Source: Kocuria rosea subsp. polaris
Lineage (GTDB): Bacteria > Actinomycetota > Actinomycetes > Actinomycetales > Micrococcaceae
Length of the DNA stretch: 64,000 nt
Direction of reading: 5' to 3'
Assembly: GCA_023896275.1 (NCBI GenBank)
Contig: MLDA01000017.1
Span: 31,903-95,902, forward strand
The position numbers and the translations under genes are program-made. Of this stretch, positions 29,646 through 38,649 are shown in pieces. Each line of letters starts with the position of its first letter. Position 1 is the first letter of the stretch. The notes beneath the pieces are model-generated. The model was not told the origin of the DNA. It saw only the letters and a program-made list of their open reading frames with translations, and did no database searches.

Positions 29646-32600
29646 ATGGCTTCCTTCCTCTATCGGCTCGGTCGGGCCGCCTTCCGTCGGCGCTGGTGGT
29701 TCATCTCCGCATGGGCGGCCGTCCTCGCCGTCGTCGCCTTGTGCGCCGGCCTGTTCATGGGCACCTTGACCAACCAGTTCTCGATTCCCGGAACCGAAAC
29801 GCAGCAGACCCTGGACCGGCTCAAACAGGAGCTGCCCGAAGCCGCGGGAGGGACCGGCACGATCGTCTTCCAGACCGACGACGGTCAGCCGTTCACGGAG
29901 GCGCAGAGGAACGCAGTCGCCGCCGCCCTCGGCGAGCTTGAACAGCTCGATCCGGTGCGCGAGGCCCGCGATCCGTTCGAGACGCAGCGGCAGCTCGACG
30001 ATGCGTTGGCGGAGCTGGACGAAGGCCGGACGCAGCTCGCGGAGGGCCGCACCGAACTCGAGGACGGCAAGCAACAGCTCGCCGACGGCAAGAAGCAACT
30101 CGAGGAGGGCCGGGCCGACGTCGCGGACGGCTGGGAGCAGCTCGAGGCCGGTAAACAGGAGCTCGACGACGGCCGCGCCGAGCTGGAGGCCTCGCGCCCG
30201 GAGCTTGAGCAGGCCCGGACTCAACTCGCCAACGGCCGCGCCGAGTACCAGGCCGGCCAACAGAAACTGGAGAACGGCCGGGCCGAATACCGGGCCGGGA
30301 AGCAGCAGCTCGAGCAAGGCCGCGCCGACTACCAGAAGGGTCTCGCCGAATACCAAGCCGGCGTCGAGCAGTCCAAGGCCGGCGCGAAGCAGATCGCCGC
30401 CGCCGAACGGGAACTCGCGAACGGCCAGTCCGAGCTCGATGCCGGGCGAGAGCAGCACCAGGCAGGCGTCTCCCGTCTGACCTCCCAGCTCGGCGTGAAG
30501 ACCCTTGACGAGGCCGCGCGAGCGTTCGACGCCCAGCAGGCGCAGCTGGATGCCGCCGCGGAGTCCGGCGAGATGTCGGATGCGGAGATCGCCGCGTCGC
30601 AGGCCCAGATCGACGAGGGCCGCGCCGCCGTCGAGCAACTGAAGACAACGGGCGCGCAGCTGGACGCCGGCCAGTCCGAGCTGGACGCCGGCCGTGCCAC
30701 CCTGGAGACGAAGCAGAAGGAACTGACGGCGGGCGAGAAGAAACTCGCCGACGCCAAACGCCAGCTCGACGCCGCGAAGGCAGAGATTGCAGACGGCCAG
30801 AAGGAACTCGACGCCGCCTCCGCGCAACTCACCGCGGGCCAAACGGAGCTCGACGCCGCGGCCGCACAACTCGCCGACGGCGAGACGAAGCTGGCCGCCG
30901 GCGAGCGCCAGTTCGCCGAGGGGCAAGCGAAGCTCGAAGCCGGCGAGGCAGAGATCGCCGCGAACGAGGCGCGGCTGACGGAGGCCGAGGAGAAACTCGA
31001 CGCCGAGGCGGCGAAGATCCCGGAGGCAGAAGCCGAGATCGCGGACGGCGAGGCCGATCTCGCCGAGGCCGAAGCGCAGATCAGCCTCGGCGCACGCCAG
31101 GCGGCGTCGAGCGAGGGCCTGCGTTTTGTCTCGGCGGACGGCACGACGGCGGCGGCCGCCATCCAGCTCGTCGGCTCGACCGACGCCCTGACCCCGGCGG
31201 AGCGCGAGGAGATCCAGCGCGTCGCCGGCTCGGTCGGGACCGCCGGCGTCGACGTCGACTACTCGAAGGAGATCATCCAAGACCTCAGCGAGGTCTTCGG
31301 CGCCGCCGAGATCATCGGCATCGCTATCGCCGCGATCGTCCTGTTCGTCATGCTGGGTACCATCGTCGCGGCCGGCCTACCGCTCATCGTCGCGGTGCTC
31401 GGCGTCGCGGTCGGCGTCGGGTCCACGTTGGCGTTGTCGAGCGTGATCGAGATGGCCTCGATCACGCCGGCGCTGGCGCTCATGCTCGGCCTGGCGGTCG
31501 GCATCGACTATTCGCTGTTCATCGTGCACCGCCATCGCCGCCAGCTCCTCGACGGGATGGAGCTGGAGGAGTCGATCGGCCGCGCGACGGGGACCAGCGG
31601 CAACGCCGTCGTCTTCGCCGGGCTGACCGTCGTTATCGCGCTGGCCGCCCTCGTGGTCCCGGGGTTGCCATTCCTCTCGATTCTCGGCCTCTCGGCGGCG
31701 TTCACCGTGGCCGTCGCCGTCGTCATGGCCCTCACCCTGACCCCGGCGATCCTCGGAGCGCTCGGCCAGCGGCTGCTGTCCAAGAAGGCCCGCGCCCGCG
31801 CCGCGGCAGCCCGGGAGGCGGCGGCCGCACCGCACCCCGGCGCGTCGGCCGGAGGCGACGAGCAGGGTACAACGACGAAGCGCGGCTGGGGCGCCCTCGC
31901 TACCCGCCGCCCGTGGCTCACGACGATCGTCTCCGTCGCCGTCCTGGCCCTCATCGCGCTGCCAGCGCTGGAACTGCGCACGGCCCTGCCGGACGGCAGT
32001 GCCGAGCCCGAAGGCTCCAGCGCCAGGACGGCCCACGACGAGGTGGCCGAGCGTTTCGGCGCCGGCTACAACGGGCCGCTCATGGCCGTCGTCGACCTGC
32101 CGCGGGCGGAGGACGGCACCGCGCTCGACGAGGACGGCGCGCTGGCGGCGAATCTCGACGTCGCCGACTACCTACGGGACATCGAGGGCGTCGTCGCCGC
32201 GGTCCCGGTCTCCACCAACGAGGCGAACACCGTCGGGATCGTCCAGATCATCCCGGTCGCGGGCCCCGCCGACGAACGGACCGAGGAGCTCGTGCACGAA
32301 CTGCGCGCCGAGAAGGGCGCCATCGCCGAGGCCACGGGCTCCGAGGTCTCCCTCACCGGGCAGGTCGTGGGCCAGATCGACGTCTCCGAGAAGCTCGCCG
32401 AGGCGCTGCCGCTCTACTTGGGCATCGTGGTCGGGCTGTCGCTGATCCTGCTCCTGCTGGTCTTCCGCTCCGTCGTCGTGCCCCTGCTGGCCACGGCCGG
32501 TTTCCTGCTCTCCCTGTTCGCCGCCTTCGGCGCCACGGTGGCCGTCTACCAGTGGGGTTGGCTCGGCGAGGTCTTCGGCGTCGCCTCGCCGGGGCCGATC

Positions 32601-33128
32601 ATGAGCTTCCTGCCCATCCTGCTCACCGGCATCCTCTTCGGCCTGGCCATGGACTACCAGGTGTTCCTCGTCTCCGGGATGCGCGAGGCCTTCGCCCACG
32701 GCCAGGACGCGCGCGAGGCGGTGACTTCCGGTTTCCGGCACGCGGCCCCCGTGGTGACGGCTGCGGCACTGATCATGGCGAGCGTCTTCGCCGGATTCAT
32801 CTTCAGCCACATGACGATGATCCGGGCGATCGGCTTCTCACTGGCGTTCGGTGTGCTGTTCGACGCGTTCGTGGTCCGGATGACGCTCACCCCGGCTGTC
32901 ATGCACCTGCTGGGTCGCCACGCCTGGTACCTGCCGCGCTGGCTGGAGAAGGTCCTGCCGGACGTCGACGTGGAGGGGGCGAAGCTGCAGACGCCGCGGG
33001 ATAGGGCCACGGACGCCGACGACGCCCTCGGGGTGGACGACGCCTTCGGCCCGGACGGCGAGTTTTACACCAACAGCCCGAGCTCACCGGCGACGAGCGA
33101 GCTGCCGGCGACCGGCACCCGGGTGTAG
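29646..33128 (+). CDS. MMPL/RND-type membrane exporter with long Leu-x-x-Gly heptad domain
   Basis: 1160 residues. One membrane helix (~16-40) is followed by a large external domain, a first MMPL block of five to six helices (~540-690, GLAVGIDYSLFIVHRHR), a linker, a second external domain and a second helix block (~920-1090, ILFGLAMDYQVFLVSGMREA). The conserved Asp-Tyr pairs of both blocks are intact, so proton coupling is likely. Residues ~123-483 are dozens of heptads of the X-X-X-Leu-X-X-Gly kind (QLAEGRTEL, QLADGKKQL), predicted to form long antiparallel helices outside the membrane. ATG 29646 has AAAGG upstream. Control by the TetR protein is likely. Substrate unknown. Confidence 0.92.
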   Translation: MASFLYRLGRAAFRRRWWFISAWAAVLAVVALCAGLFMGTLTNQFSIPGTETQQTLDRLKQELPEAAGGTGTIVFQTDDGQPFTEAQRNAVAAALGELEQLDPVREARDPFETQRQLDDALAELDEGRTQLAEGRTELEDGKQQLADGKKQLEEGRADVADGWEQLEAGKQELDDGRAELEASRPELEQARTQLANGRAEYQAGQQKLENGRAEYRAGKQQLEQGRADYQKGLAEYQAGVEQSKAGAKQIAAAERELANGQSELDAGREQHQAGVSRLTSQLGVKTLDEAARAFDAQQAQLDAAAESGEMSDAEIAASQAQIDEGRAAVEQLKTTGAQLDAGQSELDAGRATLETKQKELTAGEKKLADAKRQLDAAKAEIADGQKELDAASAQLTAGQTELDAAAAQLADGETKLAAGERQFAEGQAKLEAGEAEIAANEARLTEAEEKLDAEAAKIPEAEAEIADGEADLAEAEAQISLGARQAASSEGLRFVSADGTTAAAAIQLVGSTDALTPAEREEIQRVAGSVGTAGVDVDYSKEIIQDLSEVFGAAEIIGIAIAAIVLFVMLGTIVAAGLPLIVAVLGVAVGVGSTLALSSVIEMASITPALALMLGLAVGIDYSLFIVHRHRRQLLDGMELEESIGRATGTSGNAVVFAGLTVVIALAALVVPGLPFLSILGLSAAFTVAVAVVMALTLTPAILGALGQRLLSKKARARAAAAREAAAAPHPGASAGGDEQGTTTKRGWGALATRRPWLTTIVSVAVLALIALPALELRTALPDGSAEPEGSSARTAHDEVAERFGAGYNGPLMAVVDLPRAEDGTALDEDGALAANLDVADYLRDIEGVVAAVPVSTNEANTVGIVQIIPVAGPADERTEELVHELRAEKGAIAEATGSEVSLTGQVVGQIDVSEKLAEALPLYLGIVVGLSLILLLLVFRSVVVPLLATAGFLLSLFAAFGATVAVYQWGWLGEVFGVASPGPIMSFLPILLTGILFGLAMDYQVFLVSGMREAFAHGQDAREAVTSGFRHAAPVVTAAALIMASVFAGFIFSHMTMIRAIGFSLAFGVLFDAFVVRMTLTPAVMHLLGRHAWYLPRWLEKVLPDVDVEGAKLQTPRDRATDADDALGVDDAFGPDGEFYTNSPSSPATSELPATGTRV

Positions 33129-33135
33129 CACCGGC

Positions 33136-33175
33136 GTCGCCGCCTGTGGCCCCGCGCCGGGCCACAGGCGGCGAC
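33136..33175 (+). terminator. Strong hairpin between the exporter and maf
   Basis: A 17-base-pair perfect stem: left arm from 33136 (GTCGCCGCCTGTGGC plus CC), right arm to 33175 (GG plus GCCACAGGCGGCGAC), six-base loop. No T-run follows, so it may act as a Rho-assisted terminator or mRNA 3' end stabiliser. Confidence 0.6.
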
Positions 33176-33181
33176 AGCGTA

Positions 33182-33187
33182 TACGGT
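33182..33187 (+). promoter_or_regulatory. -10 element of maf
   Basis: TACGGT six bases before the ATG, immediately after the hairpin that ends the exporter unit; leaderless layout. Confidence 0.45.
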
Positions 33188-33193
33188 GGTGGC

Positions 33194-33883
33194 ATGACCG
33201 AGAACGCCGCCCCCGCGCCCGCCACCACCGACCTTCCGCTGCTCGTGCTCGCCTCCAAGTCGCCGGGGAGGGCGCGGATCCTGCGCGACGCCGGGATCGC
33301 GTTCGAGGCGCTCGTCTCCGACGTCGACGAGACCGCCGCCGTAGCCGACGCCGAGCAGCGTTTCGGCGCGCTCTCCCCCGCCGACACGGCCCTGCTGCTG
33401 GCCCGCGCTAAGGCCGAGGCCGTCGCCGCCGGCGGCGACGCGGACGGGGCGGTTGTGCTGGGGTGCGACTCGGTCTTCGAGCTCGACGGCGTCCCCTACG
33501 GCAAGCCGTACACCGAGGAGATCGCCGCCGAGCGGTGGCGCGCCATGCGCGGGAGCACCGGTGTGCTGCACACGGGGCACTGGCTGATCGACGACCGCGC
33601 GACGGACGAGGAGGCGGGCGAGGACGCCGGCACCGGGGTGACCGTCGGTGCGGTGGCGTCCGCTGCGGTGACGTTCGGCCGCCCGAGCGATGAGGAGATC
33701 GCAGCGTACGTGGCGACCGGCGAGCCGCTGCACTGCGCAGGCGCTTTCACGATCGACGGGCGCGGCGCGGCGTTCATCGAACGCGTCGAGGGCGATCCGC
33801 ACGCGGTGGTCGGGCTCTCCGTCTCGACGCTGCGGGACCTGTTGGATCCGATGGGGCTGACGATCACTGACCTCTGGGATTAA
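33194..33883 (+). CDS. maf: Maf-family nucleotide pyrophosphatase
   Basis: 229 residues. Maf proteins hydrolyse non-canonical or pyrimidine nucleoside triphosphates to monophosphates and affect division arrest. Seen: the N-terminal LASKSPGRARILRDAGI (S-x-S-P start), VLGCDSVFELDG with the catalytic Asp, GKPYTEEIAAERWRAMRGSTGVLHTG and the C-terminal IEGD-like VEGDPHAVVGLSVS. The frame extends to 33146, but ATG 33194 gives the normal family length and has a -10 hexamer six bases ahead. Its position before the biotin carboxylase gene is common in actinobacteria. Confidence 0.93.
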   Translation: MTENAAPAPATTDLPLLVLASKSPGRARILRDAGIAFEALVSDVDETAAVADAEQRFGALSPADTALLLARAKAEAVAAGGDADGAVVLGCDSVFELDGVPYGKPYTEEIAAERWRAMRGSTGVLHTGHWLIDDRATDEEAGEDAGTGVTVGAVASAAVTFGRPSDEEIAAYVATGEPLHCAGAFTIDGRGAAFIERVEGDPHAVVGLSVSTLRDLLDPMGLTITDLWD

Positions 33884-33914
33884 TCTGCCCCCGCCCCACG
33901 GCTCGATGGCCTCG

Positions 33915-33951
33915 CTCGCCGGGCATATGCTCGCCGGGCATATGCTCGCCG
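33915..33951 (+). repeat. Short tandem repeat, 15-base unit
   Basis: Unit CTCGCCGGGCATATG occurs twice in full (33915-33929, 33930-33944) and a third copy breaks off after seven bases. It lies between maf and the carboxylase dyad. Each unit contains the palindrome CATATG. It may be slippage, or a repeated protein site. Confidence 0.8.
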
Positions 33952-33956
33952 AGATC

Positions 33957-33973
33957 TTGTAGAGACCCTACAA
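33957..33973. promoter_or_regulatory. Dyad upstream of biotin carboxylase subunit (shared motif, copy 2)
   Basis: TTGTAG, five bases, CTACAA: a perfect 6-5-6 inverted repeat, matching the copy at 23402-23418 upstream of the beta subunit in 11 of 12 arm bases. It is about 100 bases from the ATG. Confidence 0.6.
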
Positions 33974-34034
33974 AGTTGGGCGGGCGGCACGCGGAAAACA
34001 TCGGTTTGATGCGTTGATACCCCACAATTGCCGG

Positions 34035-34040
34035 TAGGCT
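34035..34040 (+). promoter_or_regulatory. Possible -10 element of the carboxylase alpha gene
   Basis: TAGGCT, with TTGATA upstream at 34014-34019 but with a short 15-base spacer. The start site would leave a leader of about 28 bases containing AAGGAG. Confidence 0.35.
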
Positions 34041-34074
34041 CCTTCGTGTTCAAGAGAAGGAGACCGCACACACC

Positions 34075-35844
34075 ATGGCCAAGCTGACCAAGGTCCTCAT
34101 CGCCAACCGCGGCGAAATCGCCGTCCGCGTGATCCGCGCCGCTCGCGACGAGGGCATCGCCTCCGTCGCCGTGTACGCCGATCCGGACCGCGACGCCCTG
34201 CACGTCCGCCTCGCCGACGAGGCCTACGCCCTCGGCGGAAGCACCGCTGCGGAGTCTTACCTCGTGATGGACAAGATCCTCGACGCCGCGGCGTCCTCCG
34301 GTGCCGACGCGATCCACCCCGGGTACGGCTTCCTCTCCGAGAACGCCCAGTTCGCCCAGCGCGTCATCGACGCCGGCCTGACCTGGATCGGCCCGCCCCC
34401 GCAGGCCATCTCCCAGCTCGGCGACAAGGTTCAGGCCCGCCACATCGCGGAGAAGGTCGGCGCCCCGCTGGTCCCCGGCACGAAGGACCCCGTCGAGAGC
34501 ACCGAGGAAGTCGTCGCCTTCGCCGACGAGCACGGTCTGCCCCTGGCCATCAAGGCCGCGTACGGCGGCGGCGGCCGTGGCATCAAGGTCGCCCGCGACC
34601 GCGCAGACATCGGCGAACTCTACGAGTCAGCGGTGCGCGAGGCCACCGCGGCGTTCGGGCGCGGCGAGTGCTTCATCGAGCGCTTCCTCGACGCCCCGCG
34701 CCATGTCGAAACCCAGTGCCTGGCAGATATTCACGGCAACGTCGTCGTCGTCTCCACCCGCGACTGCTCCCTGCAGCGCCGCAACCAGAAGCTCGTCGAG
34801 GAGGCGCCCGCGCCGTTCCTGACGGCCGAGCAGAACGAACGCCTCTATGCGGCGTCGAAAGCCATCCTCGTCGAGGCCGGCTACGTCGGAGCCGGCACGT
34901 GCGAGTTCCTCGTGGGTCAGGACGGCGTCATTTCCTTCCTCGAGGTCAACACCCGCCTCCAGGTCGAGCACCCGGTCTCCGAGGAAGTCACCGGCATCGA
35001 CCTCGTCCGCGAGCAGTTCCGGCTCGCGCGCGGCGAGGCGCTCGGCTACACGGACCCAGAGGTCCGCGGCCACTCCTTCGAGTTCCGCATCAACGGCGAA
35101 GACGCCGGACGCAACTTCATGCCCGCCCCCGGCACGATCACCAGCCTCAAGCTGCCCACGGGCCCGGGTGTGCGAGTGGATTCCGGCGTCGAGGAGGGCG
35201 AGTCCGTCTCCGGCAACTTCGACTCGATGATCGCCAAGCTCATCGTCACCGGCTCGACCCGCGAGCAGGCCGCCCAGCGCGCCCGCCGTGCTCTGGCCGA
35301 GATGACGATCGAGGGCATGCCGACAGTCCTGCCCTTCCACCGCGCCGTCATGTCCGACGACGCGTTTGTCCCCGCTGACGCCCCGTTCCGCGTGCACACG
35401 CGCTGGATCGAGACCGAGTTCGAGAACAACATCGCCCCGTTCTCCGCCGCCGGATCCGCACCGGCCGCCGAGGAGGACGGCGAGCGCCAGTCCATCACTG
35501 TCGAGGTCGGAGGCAAGCGCCTCGAGGTCGTCCTTCCCGCCGGCCTCGGCGCCGCCGCGGCCCCGGCGAAGGCCGGCAAGGCCAAGCGCAAGCGCTCCTC
35601 CCGCGGCGGAGCGACGGCGGCCGTCTCCGGTGACGCATTGACCTCACCGATGCAGGGCACGATCGTCAAGGTCGCAGCGCAGGACGGCGATACGGTAGCC
35701 GAGGGCGATCTGATCGTCGTCCTCGAAGCGATGAAGATGGAGCAGCCGCTCACCGCGCACAAGGCCGGCACCATCGAGGGGCTGACCGCCGCCGTCGGCG
35801 AAACGGTCAACGCGGGCGCGACGATCGCGACGATCGCCGACTGA
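34075..35844 (+). CDS. Acyl-CoA carboxylase alpha subunit (biotin carboxylase + biotin carrier)
   Basis: 589 residues. ATP-dependent carboxylation of biotin, supplying CO2 to the beta subunit at 23537. The biotin carboxylase part (1-450) has [18 protein letters not shown], the ATP-grasp glycine loop [24 protein letters not shown], and [21 protein letters not shown] basic linker follows ([11 protein letters not shown]), then the BCCP domain with EAMKMEQ and biotin-acceptor Lys554. Length fits AccA-type alpha subunits of Corynebacteriales and Micrococcales (AccBC). ATG 34075 has AAGGAG upstream. The dyad upstream and nearby birA tie it to the beta/epsilon locus. Confidence 0.96.
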   Translation: MAKLTKVLIANRGEIAVRVIRAARDEGIASVAVYADPDRDALHVRLADEAYALGGSTAAESYLVMDKILDAAASSGADAIHPGYGFLSENAQFAQRVIDAGLTWIGPPPQAISQLGDKVQARHIAEKVGAPLVPGTKDPVESTEEVVAFADEHGLPLAIKAAYGGGGRGIKVARDRADIGELYESAVREATAAFGRGECFIERFLDAPRHVETQCLADIHGNVVVVSTRDCSLQRRNQKLVEEAPAPFLTAEQNERLYAASKAILVEAGYVGAGTCEFLVGQDGVISFLEVNTRLQVEHPVSEEVTGIDLVREQFRLARGEALGYTDPEVRGHSFEFRINGEDAGRNFMPAPGTITSLKLPTGPGVRVDSGVEEGESVSGNFDSMIAKLIVTGSTREQAAQRARRALAEMTIEGMPTVLPFHRAVMSDDAFVPADAPFRVHTRWIETEFENNIAPFSAAGSAPAAEEDGERQSITVEVGGKRLEVVLPAGLGAAAAPAKAGKAKRKRSSRGGATAAVSGDALTSPMQGTIVKVAAQDGDTVAEGDLIVVLEAMKMEQPLTAHKAGTIEGLTAAVGETVNAGATIATIAD

Positions 35845-35864
35845 CCCGTTTGGTCCAGGCACTG

Positions 35865-35899
35865 CGACGGCGTCGCCCCACACGGGGGCGACGCCGTCG
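35865..35899. terminator. Bidirectional terminator between carboxylase alpha and the ROK gene
   Basis: A 15-base-pair perfect stem (left arm 35865-35879, right arm 35885-35899) with a five-base loop lies between two convergent stop codons and can serve both transcripts. Confidence 0.75.
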
Positions 35900-35904
35900 T
35901 CGTC

Positions 35905-37233
35905 TCATCCGGCTGAAACGGCTCCGGCGGCTTCGTTCAACAGCGCTCGCTCGCGCACGAGGGCGATCGCTGAGGACACCGCGCCGCGCAGGACCACGTC
36001 CGAACCGTGCGTCGAGGCGACGAGCTCCGCCCATCCGAGCAGGGACTCCTGGCCCATGATCTCGCGGGTACGCCGCAGGACCGGCTCAGCGGAGGCGGCA
36101 ATCGAGCCAGCCACGATGATCCGGTCAAGGTCCAGCAGCCCCGAGAGAAGTTGAACCACCGGGGCCAGCCTCCCGGCGAGCGCGTCGACGATTCTTAGCG
36201 CCGTCGCGTCACCGCGGTCCGCGGCCCGGAAGACAGCCTCTGCACCCAGATCCTCGGGCGCGAGCGCGGCGAGCTCTCCTGTGAACTCTCCGGCGTCGAT
36301 GAGCTGGCGGATCTCCCAGCGCACGCGCCGCAGGAGTCCGTGCGGCGCTTCGACGCCGACGACCATGTCGAGGACCCTCATCTCGCCGACTCCCCCGTGC
36401 TTACCGCGCAGAAGCCTCCCGTCGACGACGATCCCCGCGCCGAACCGTTCCGCGGAGAGCAGGGTCGCGAAGGAACGCACGCCGACGCCGGCGCCTTCGG
36501 CTGCTTCGCAGAGCGCCGCCAGATTCGCGTCGTTGTCGACGAGGACCTCCCACCCGCGGCCGTCGAAAAGAGAAATGAATCCGGGGTTGACCTTGTTCCA
36601 GTAGTTCTCACCCTCGTCCGCGGGCGACTCCCCATGTGGGTCCACGGGCGCGGGTACGGCGATGACGATTGCGGAGATGCGCTCCGGCGCCACCTTCGAG
36701 AGGCTCAGGGCTTCATCGACGAGGTCGACGAGGAGCTGGCGTCGCGTCTCCGCCGTCCGCGTAGCCCCGATGTTCCGGTGGACCCGCACGAGCTCCACGC
36801 CGTGCAAGTCGGTGACCACCACCGTGAAATCGTCCTCGTCCGCGTCGCACGCAATGACGTAGGCGGCATCCGGACGGAACACGTAGCGCAGCGCGGGACG
36901 GCCCTTGGCATAGTTGCCCGCGGCCCTCGCGTCCGCAACTTCCTCAAACCACCCGGCCGTGGCGAGGTCACGGCAGACCGACAGCACCGTGGCACGGGTC
37001 AGTCCCGTACCCGCCATGAATTCTGTTGCCGTGAGCGGCTGCCCAGGCCACGCGAACGCAAGTAGCCGTCGCGCGTTCAATGTCCGCGGGGAGACCGGCT
37101 CGTCGTTCTGCTGCTCCCGCCCGACGGAGTTCTCAGCGCGCCCGGGGGGTGCCGCAAACGAACCGTCCGGGGTGGCGGCAGCCCGCTTCCACCGGTTCGG
37201 GTCGGAAGATTGGATTTCTGTGACGTCATGCAC
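35905..37233 (-). CDS. ROK-family transcriptional repressor of the alpha-glucoside locus
   Basis: 442 residues. An N-terminal winged helix (~60-110, LTATEFMAGTGLTRATVLSVCRDL) is followed by a ROK sugar-kinase-like fold with the conserved VDNDANLAALCEA motif. The cysteine-rich zinc motif of kinases and NagC/Mlc (C-x-C-G-x-x-G-C) is absent: the region reads VVGVEAPHGLLRRV. It therefore probably binds a sugar but is not a kinase. It diverges from the ABC transporter genes and the shared region holds a 23-base dyad. GTG 37233 is chosen because a perfect TATAAT stands six bases upstream; no other plausible start keeps the winged helix. Confidence 0.88.
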   Translation of the reverse strand: MHDVTEIQSSDPNRWKRAAATPDGSFAAPPGRAENSVGREQQNDEPVSPRTLNARRLLAFAWPGQPLTATEFMAGTGLTRATVLSVCRDLATAGWFEEVADARAAGNYAKGRPALRYVFRPDAAYVIACDADEDDFTVVVTDLHGVELVRVHRNIGATRTAETRRQLLVDLVDEALSLSKVAPERISAIVIAVPAPVDPHGESPADEGENYWNKVNPGFISLFDGRGWEVLVDNDANLAALCEAAEGAGVGVRSFATLLSAERFGAGIVVDGRLLRGKHGGVGEMRVLDMVVGVEAPHGLLRRVRWEIRQLIDAGEFTGELAALAPEDLGAEAVFRAADRGDATALRIVDALAGRLAPVVQLLSGLLDLDRIIVAGSIAASAEPVLRRTREIMGQESLLGWAELVASTHGSDVVLRGAVSSAIALVRERALLNEAAGAVSAG

Positions 37234-37239
37234 ATCGTA

Positions 37240-37245
37240 ATTATA
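37240..37245 (-). promoter_or_regulatory. -10 element of the ROK gene
   Basis: Consensus TATAAT on the minus strand, six bases before the GTG start; a possible -35 TTAGCA lies 18 bases further. Leaderless layout. Confidence 0.6.
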
Positions 37246-37257
37246 GACGCACTTATA

Positions 37258-37287
37258 TTTACATGCTAAATTTATGGCCGATATGGT
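37258..37287 (+). promoter_or_regulatory. Promoter of the alpha-glucoside operon
   Basis: -35 TTTACA (37258-37263), 18-base spacer, -10 TATGGT (37282-37287). The -10 overlaps the left arm of the dyad at 37285-37307, so a bound repressor would block transcription start. Confidence 0.5.
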
Positions 37288-37307
37288 GTGGTGCACATCA
37301 CTACACC
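37285..37307. promoter_or_regulatory. Candidate ROK operator
   Basis: Arms GGTGTGGTG and CACTACACC, five bases apart, match at eight of nine positions. The dyad lies at the start site of the transporter operon, in the intergenic region shared with the ROK regulator gene. Confidence 0.65.
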
Positions 37308-37353
37308 TTGTGACGATCTACCTCTCATCGGACTCGACCCCAAGGAGACGAGC

Positions 37354-38625
37354 ATGGGTTCATTCCCACCATCGACGGTTTCGCGGCGGAGTCTTCTCGC
37401 CGGTGCCGCAGGGCTCGCCGGACTCACCCTCGCCGGGTGTTCCGGAGGCGGCGGCGACGCGACCGCAATCCGCTTTTACCAGACCAAACGCGAAGTCATC
37501 ACGTACATCCAGGACCTGCTCGGTGATTTCCGGGCCGAGTTCCCCCACATCCGCCCGATCCACGACACGAGCGAGGCCACCCTCAACGGACAGTTCGTGC
37601 GGACTTCGCCACCGGATCTCGCCCTCCAGCTCTACAACTACGAGATGGCGCGCTTTCAGGAACGCGGGGAGCTGAGCGACCTCTCGGATCTGCCGGAAGC
37701 GCAGCTGATCACGGACTCGGTGAAGGAGCAGCTCGACCTCTACCCGTCCTACCCGGGTCGCTTGTCCGTGCTCCCCTACTCGATGATGTCCGCGGCGGTC
37801 GTCTACAACAAGGAGATCTTCGCCGAGCACGGAGTCGAGGTGCCGACCACGCACAGCGAGTTCATCGCCGCCTGCGAGACCTTCCAGGACGCCGGCGTCA
37901 CGCCGATCTACGGGACGTGGGCGGACAACTGGACGATCGTCCAGGGGCTCGTGGACTACACGGTCGGCGGCATGGTCGACGTCATCGGCCTCTTCCAGCA
38001 GCTGCGCGAGATCGGGCCCGACGTCGGACCTGACTCCGACGTGTCGTTCAGCAAGGTCCTCCGCGAGCCGCTCGAGAAGATGCTCACCCTGCTGCCGTAC
38101 CACCAGCGCGATGCCAGGGGCCGCAACTACGGCGACGGCAACAACGCCTTCGCCAACGGCGAGGCCGCCATGTACCTGCAGGGTCCCTGGGCCGTCATCG
38201 AAATCGGGAAGATCAACCCCGACACGCAGGTCGGCACGTTCCCGCTCCCCATGACCGAAGACGCCGCGGACAACAAGGTCCGCGTCAACCTGGACCTCGC
38301 GCTCTGGATCCCGGAGAACGCCAAGCACAAGGACGAGGCGCGCGAACTCCTCCAGTTCCTGGCCCGCCCGGAAATCCAGGACCCATACAACGAGTTCGCT
38401 TTGGGGTTCGGCGTTCGCAGCGACTCGCCGCCCGTCACGGACGAGCGCATCACGGAGATGCAGCCCTTCGTCGACCGCGGCGCCGTCTACCAGGGCGTGT
38501 CCCAGGGCATCCCGACCACCATCCCGTTCTACAACTACTGCCAGGACGTCGTCTACGGAGCCAGCCTCGAGCGCATGCTCGCCACGCTCGACGCCGACTG
38601 GGCCCGTCTGGCCAAGCGCGCCTAA
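37354..38625 (+). CDS. ABC sugar transporter substrate-binding lipoprotein
   Basis: 423 residues. The N-terminus has a twin-arginine motif (SRRSLL) and a lipobox (LTLAGC), so it is probably exported folded by Tat and lipid-anchored. The mature part fits the extracellular solute-binding family 1 (maltose/oligosaccharide type), e.g. NGEAAMYLQGPWAVIEIG near residue 280. ATG 37354 is preferred over in-frame upstream codons because of AAGGAG and the complete signal. First gene of an operon with two permeases and a GH13 glucosidase; no ATPase gene is present, so a shared MsiK-type ATPase elsewhere is likely. Confidence 0.93.
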   Translation: MGSFPPSTVSRRSLLAGAAGLAGLTLAGCSGGGGDATAIRFYQTKREVITYIQDLLGDFRAEFPHIRPIHDTSEATLNGQFVRTSPPDLALQLYNYEMARFQERGELSDLSDLPEAQLITDSVKEQLDLYPSYPGRLSVLPYSMMSAAVVYNKEIFAEHGVEVPTTHSEFIAACETFQDAGVTPIYGTWADNWTIVQGLVDYTVGGMVDVIGLFQQLREIGPDVGPDSDVSFSKVLREPLEKMLTLLPYHQRDARGRNYGDGNNAFANGEAAMYLQGPWAVIEIGKINPDTQVGTFPLPMTEDAADNKVRVNLDLALWIPENAKHKDEARELLQFLARPEIQDPYNEFALGFGVRSDSPPVTDERITEMQPFVDRGAVYQGVSQGIPTTIPFYNYCQDVVYGASLERMLATLDADWARLAKRA

Positions 38626-38649
38626 CCGGCGGATCACTCAAGGAGCATC

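Noticed and set aside
30015..31095. Regular DNA repeats suggestive of a minisatellite or CRISPR-like array
   Set aside because: Periodicity of 21 bases follows the protein heptads; units differ in sequence and lie inside the exporter gene.
28842..31280. 812-codon open frame opposite tetR and the exporter
   Set aside because: Its apparent repeats are the reverse image of the Leu-x-x-Gly heptads; tetR and exporter frames have real motifs.
33915..33951. Tandem repeat as a minimal CRISPR
   Set aside because: Units are directly adjacent with no spacers and no cas genes are present.
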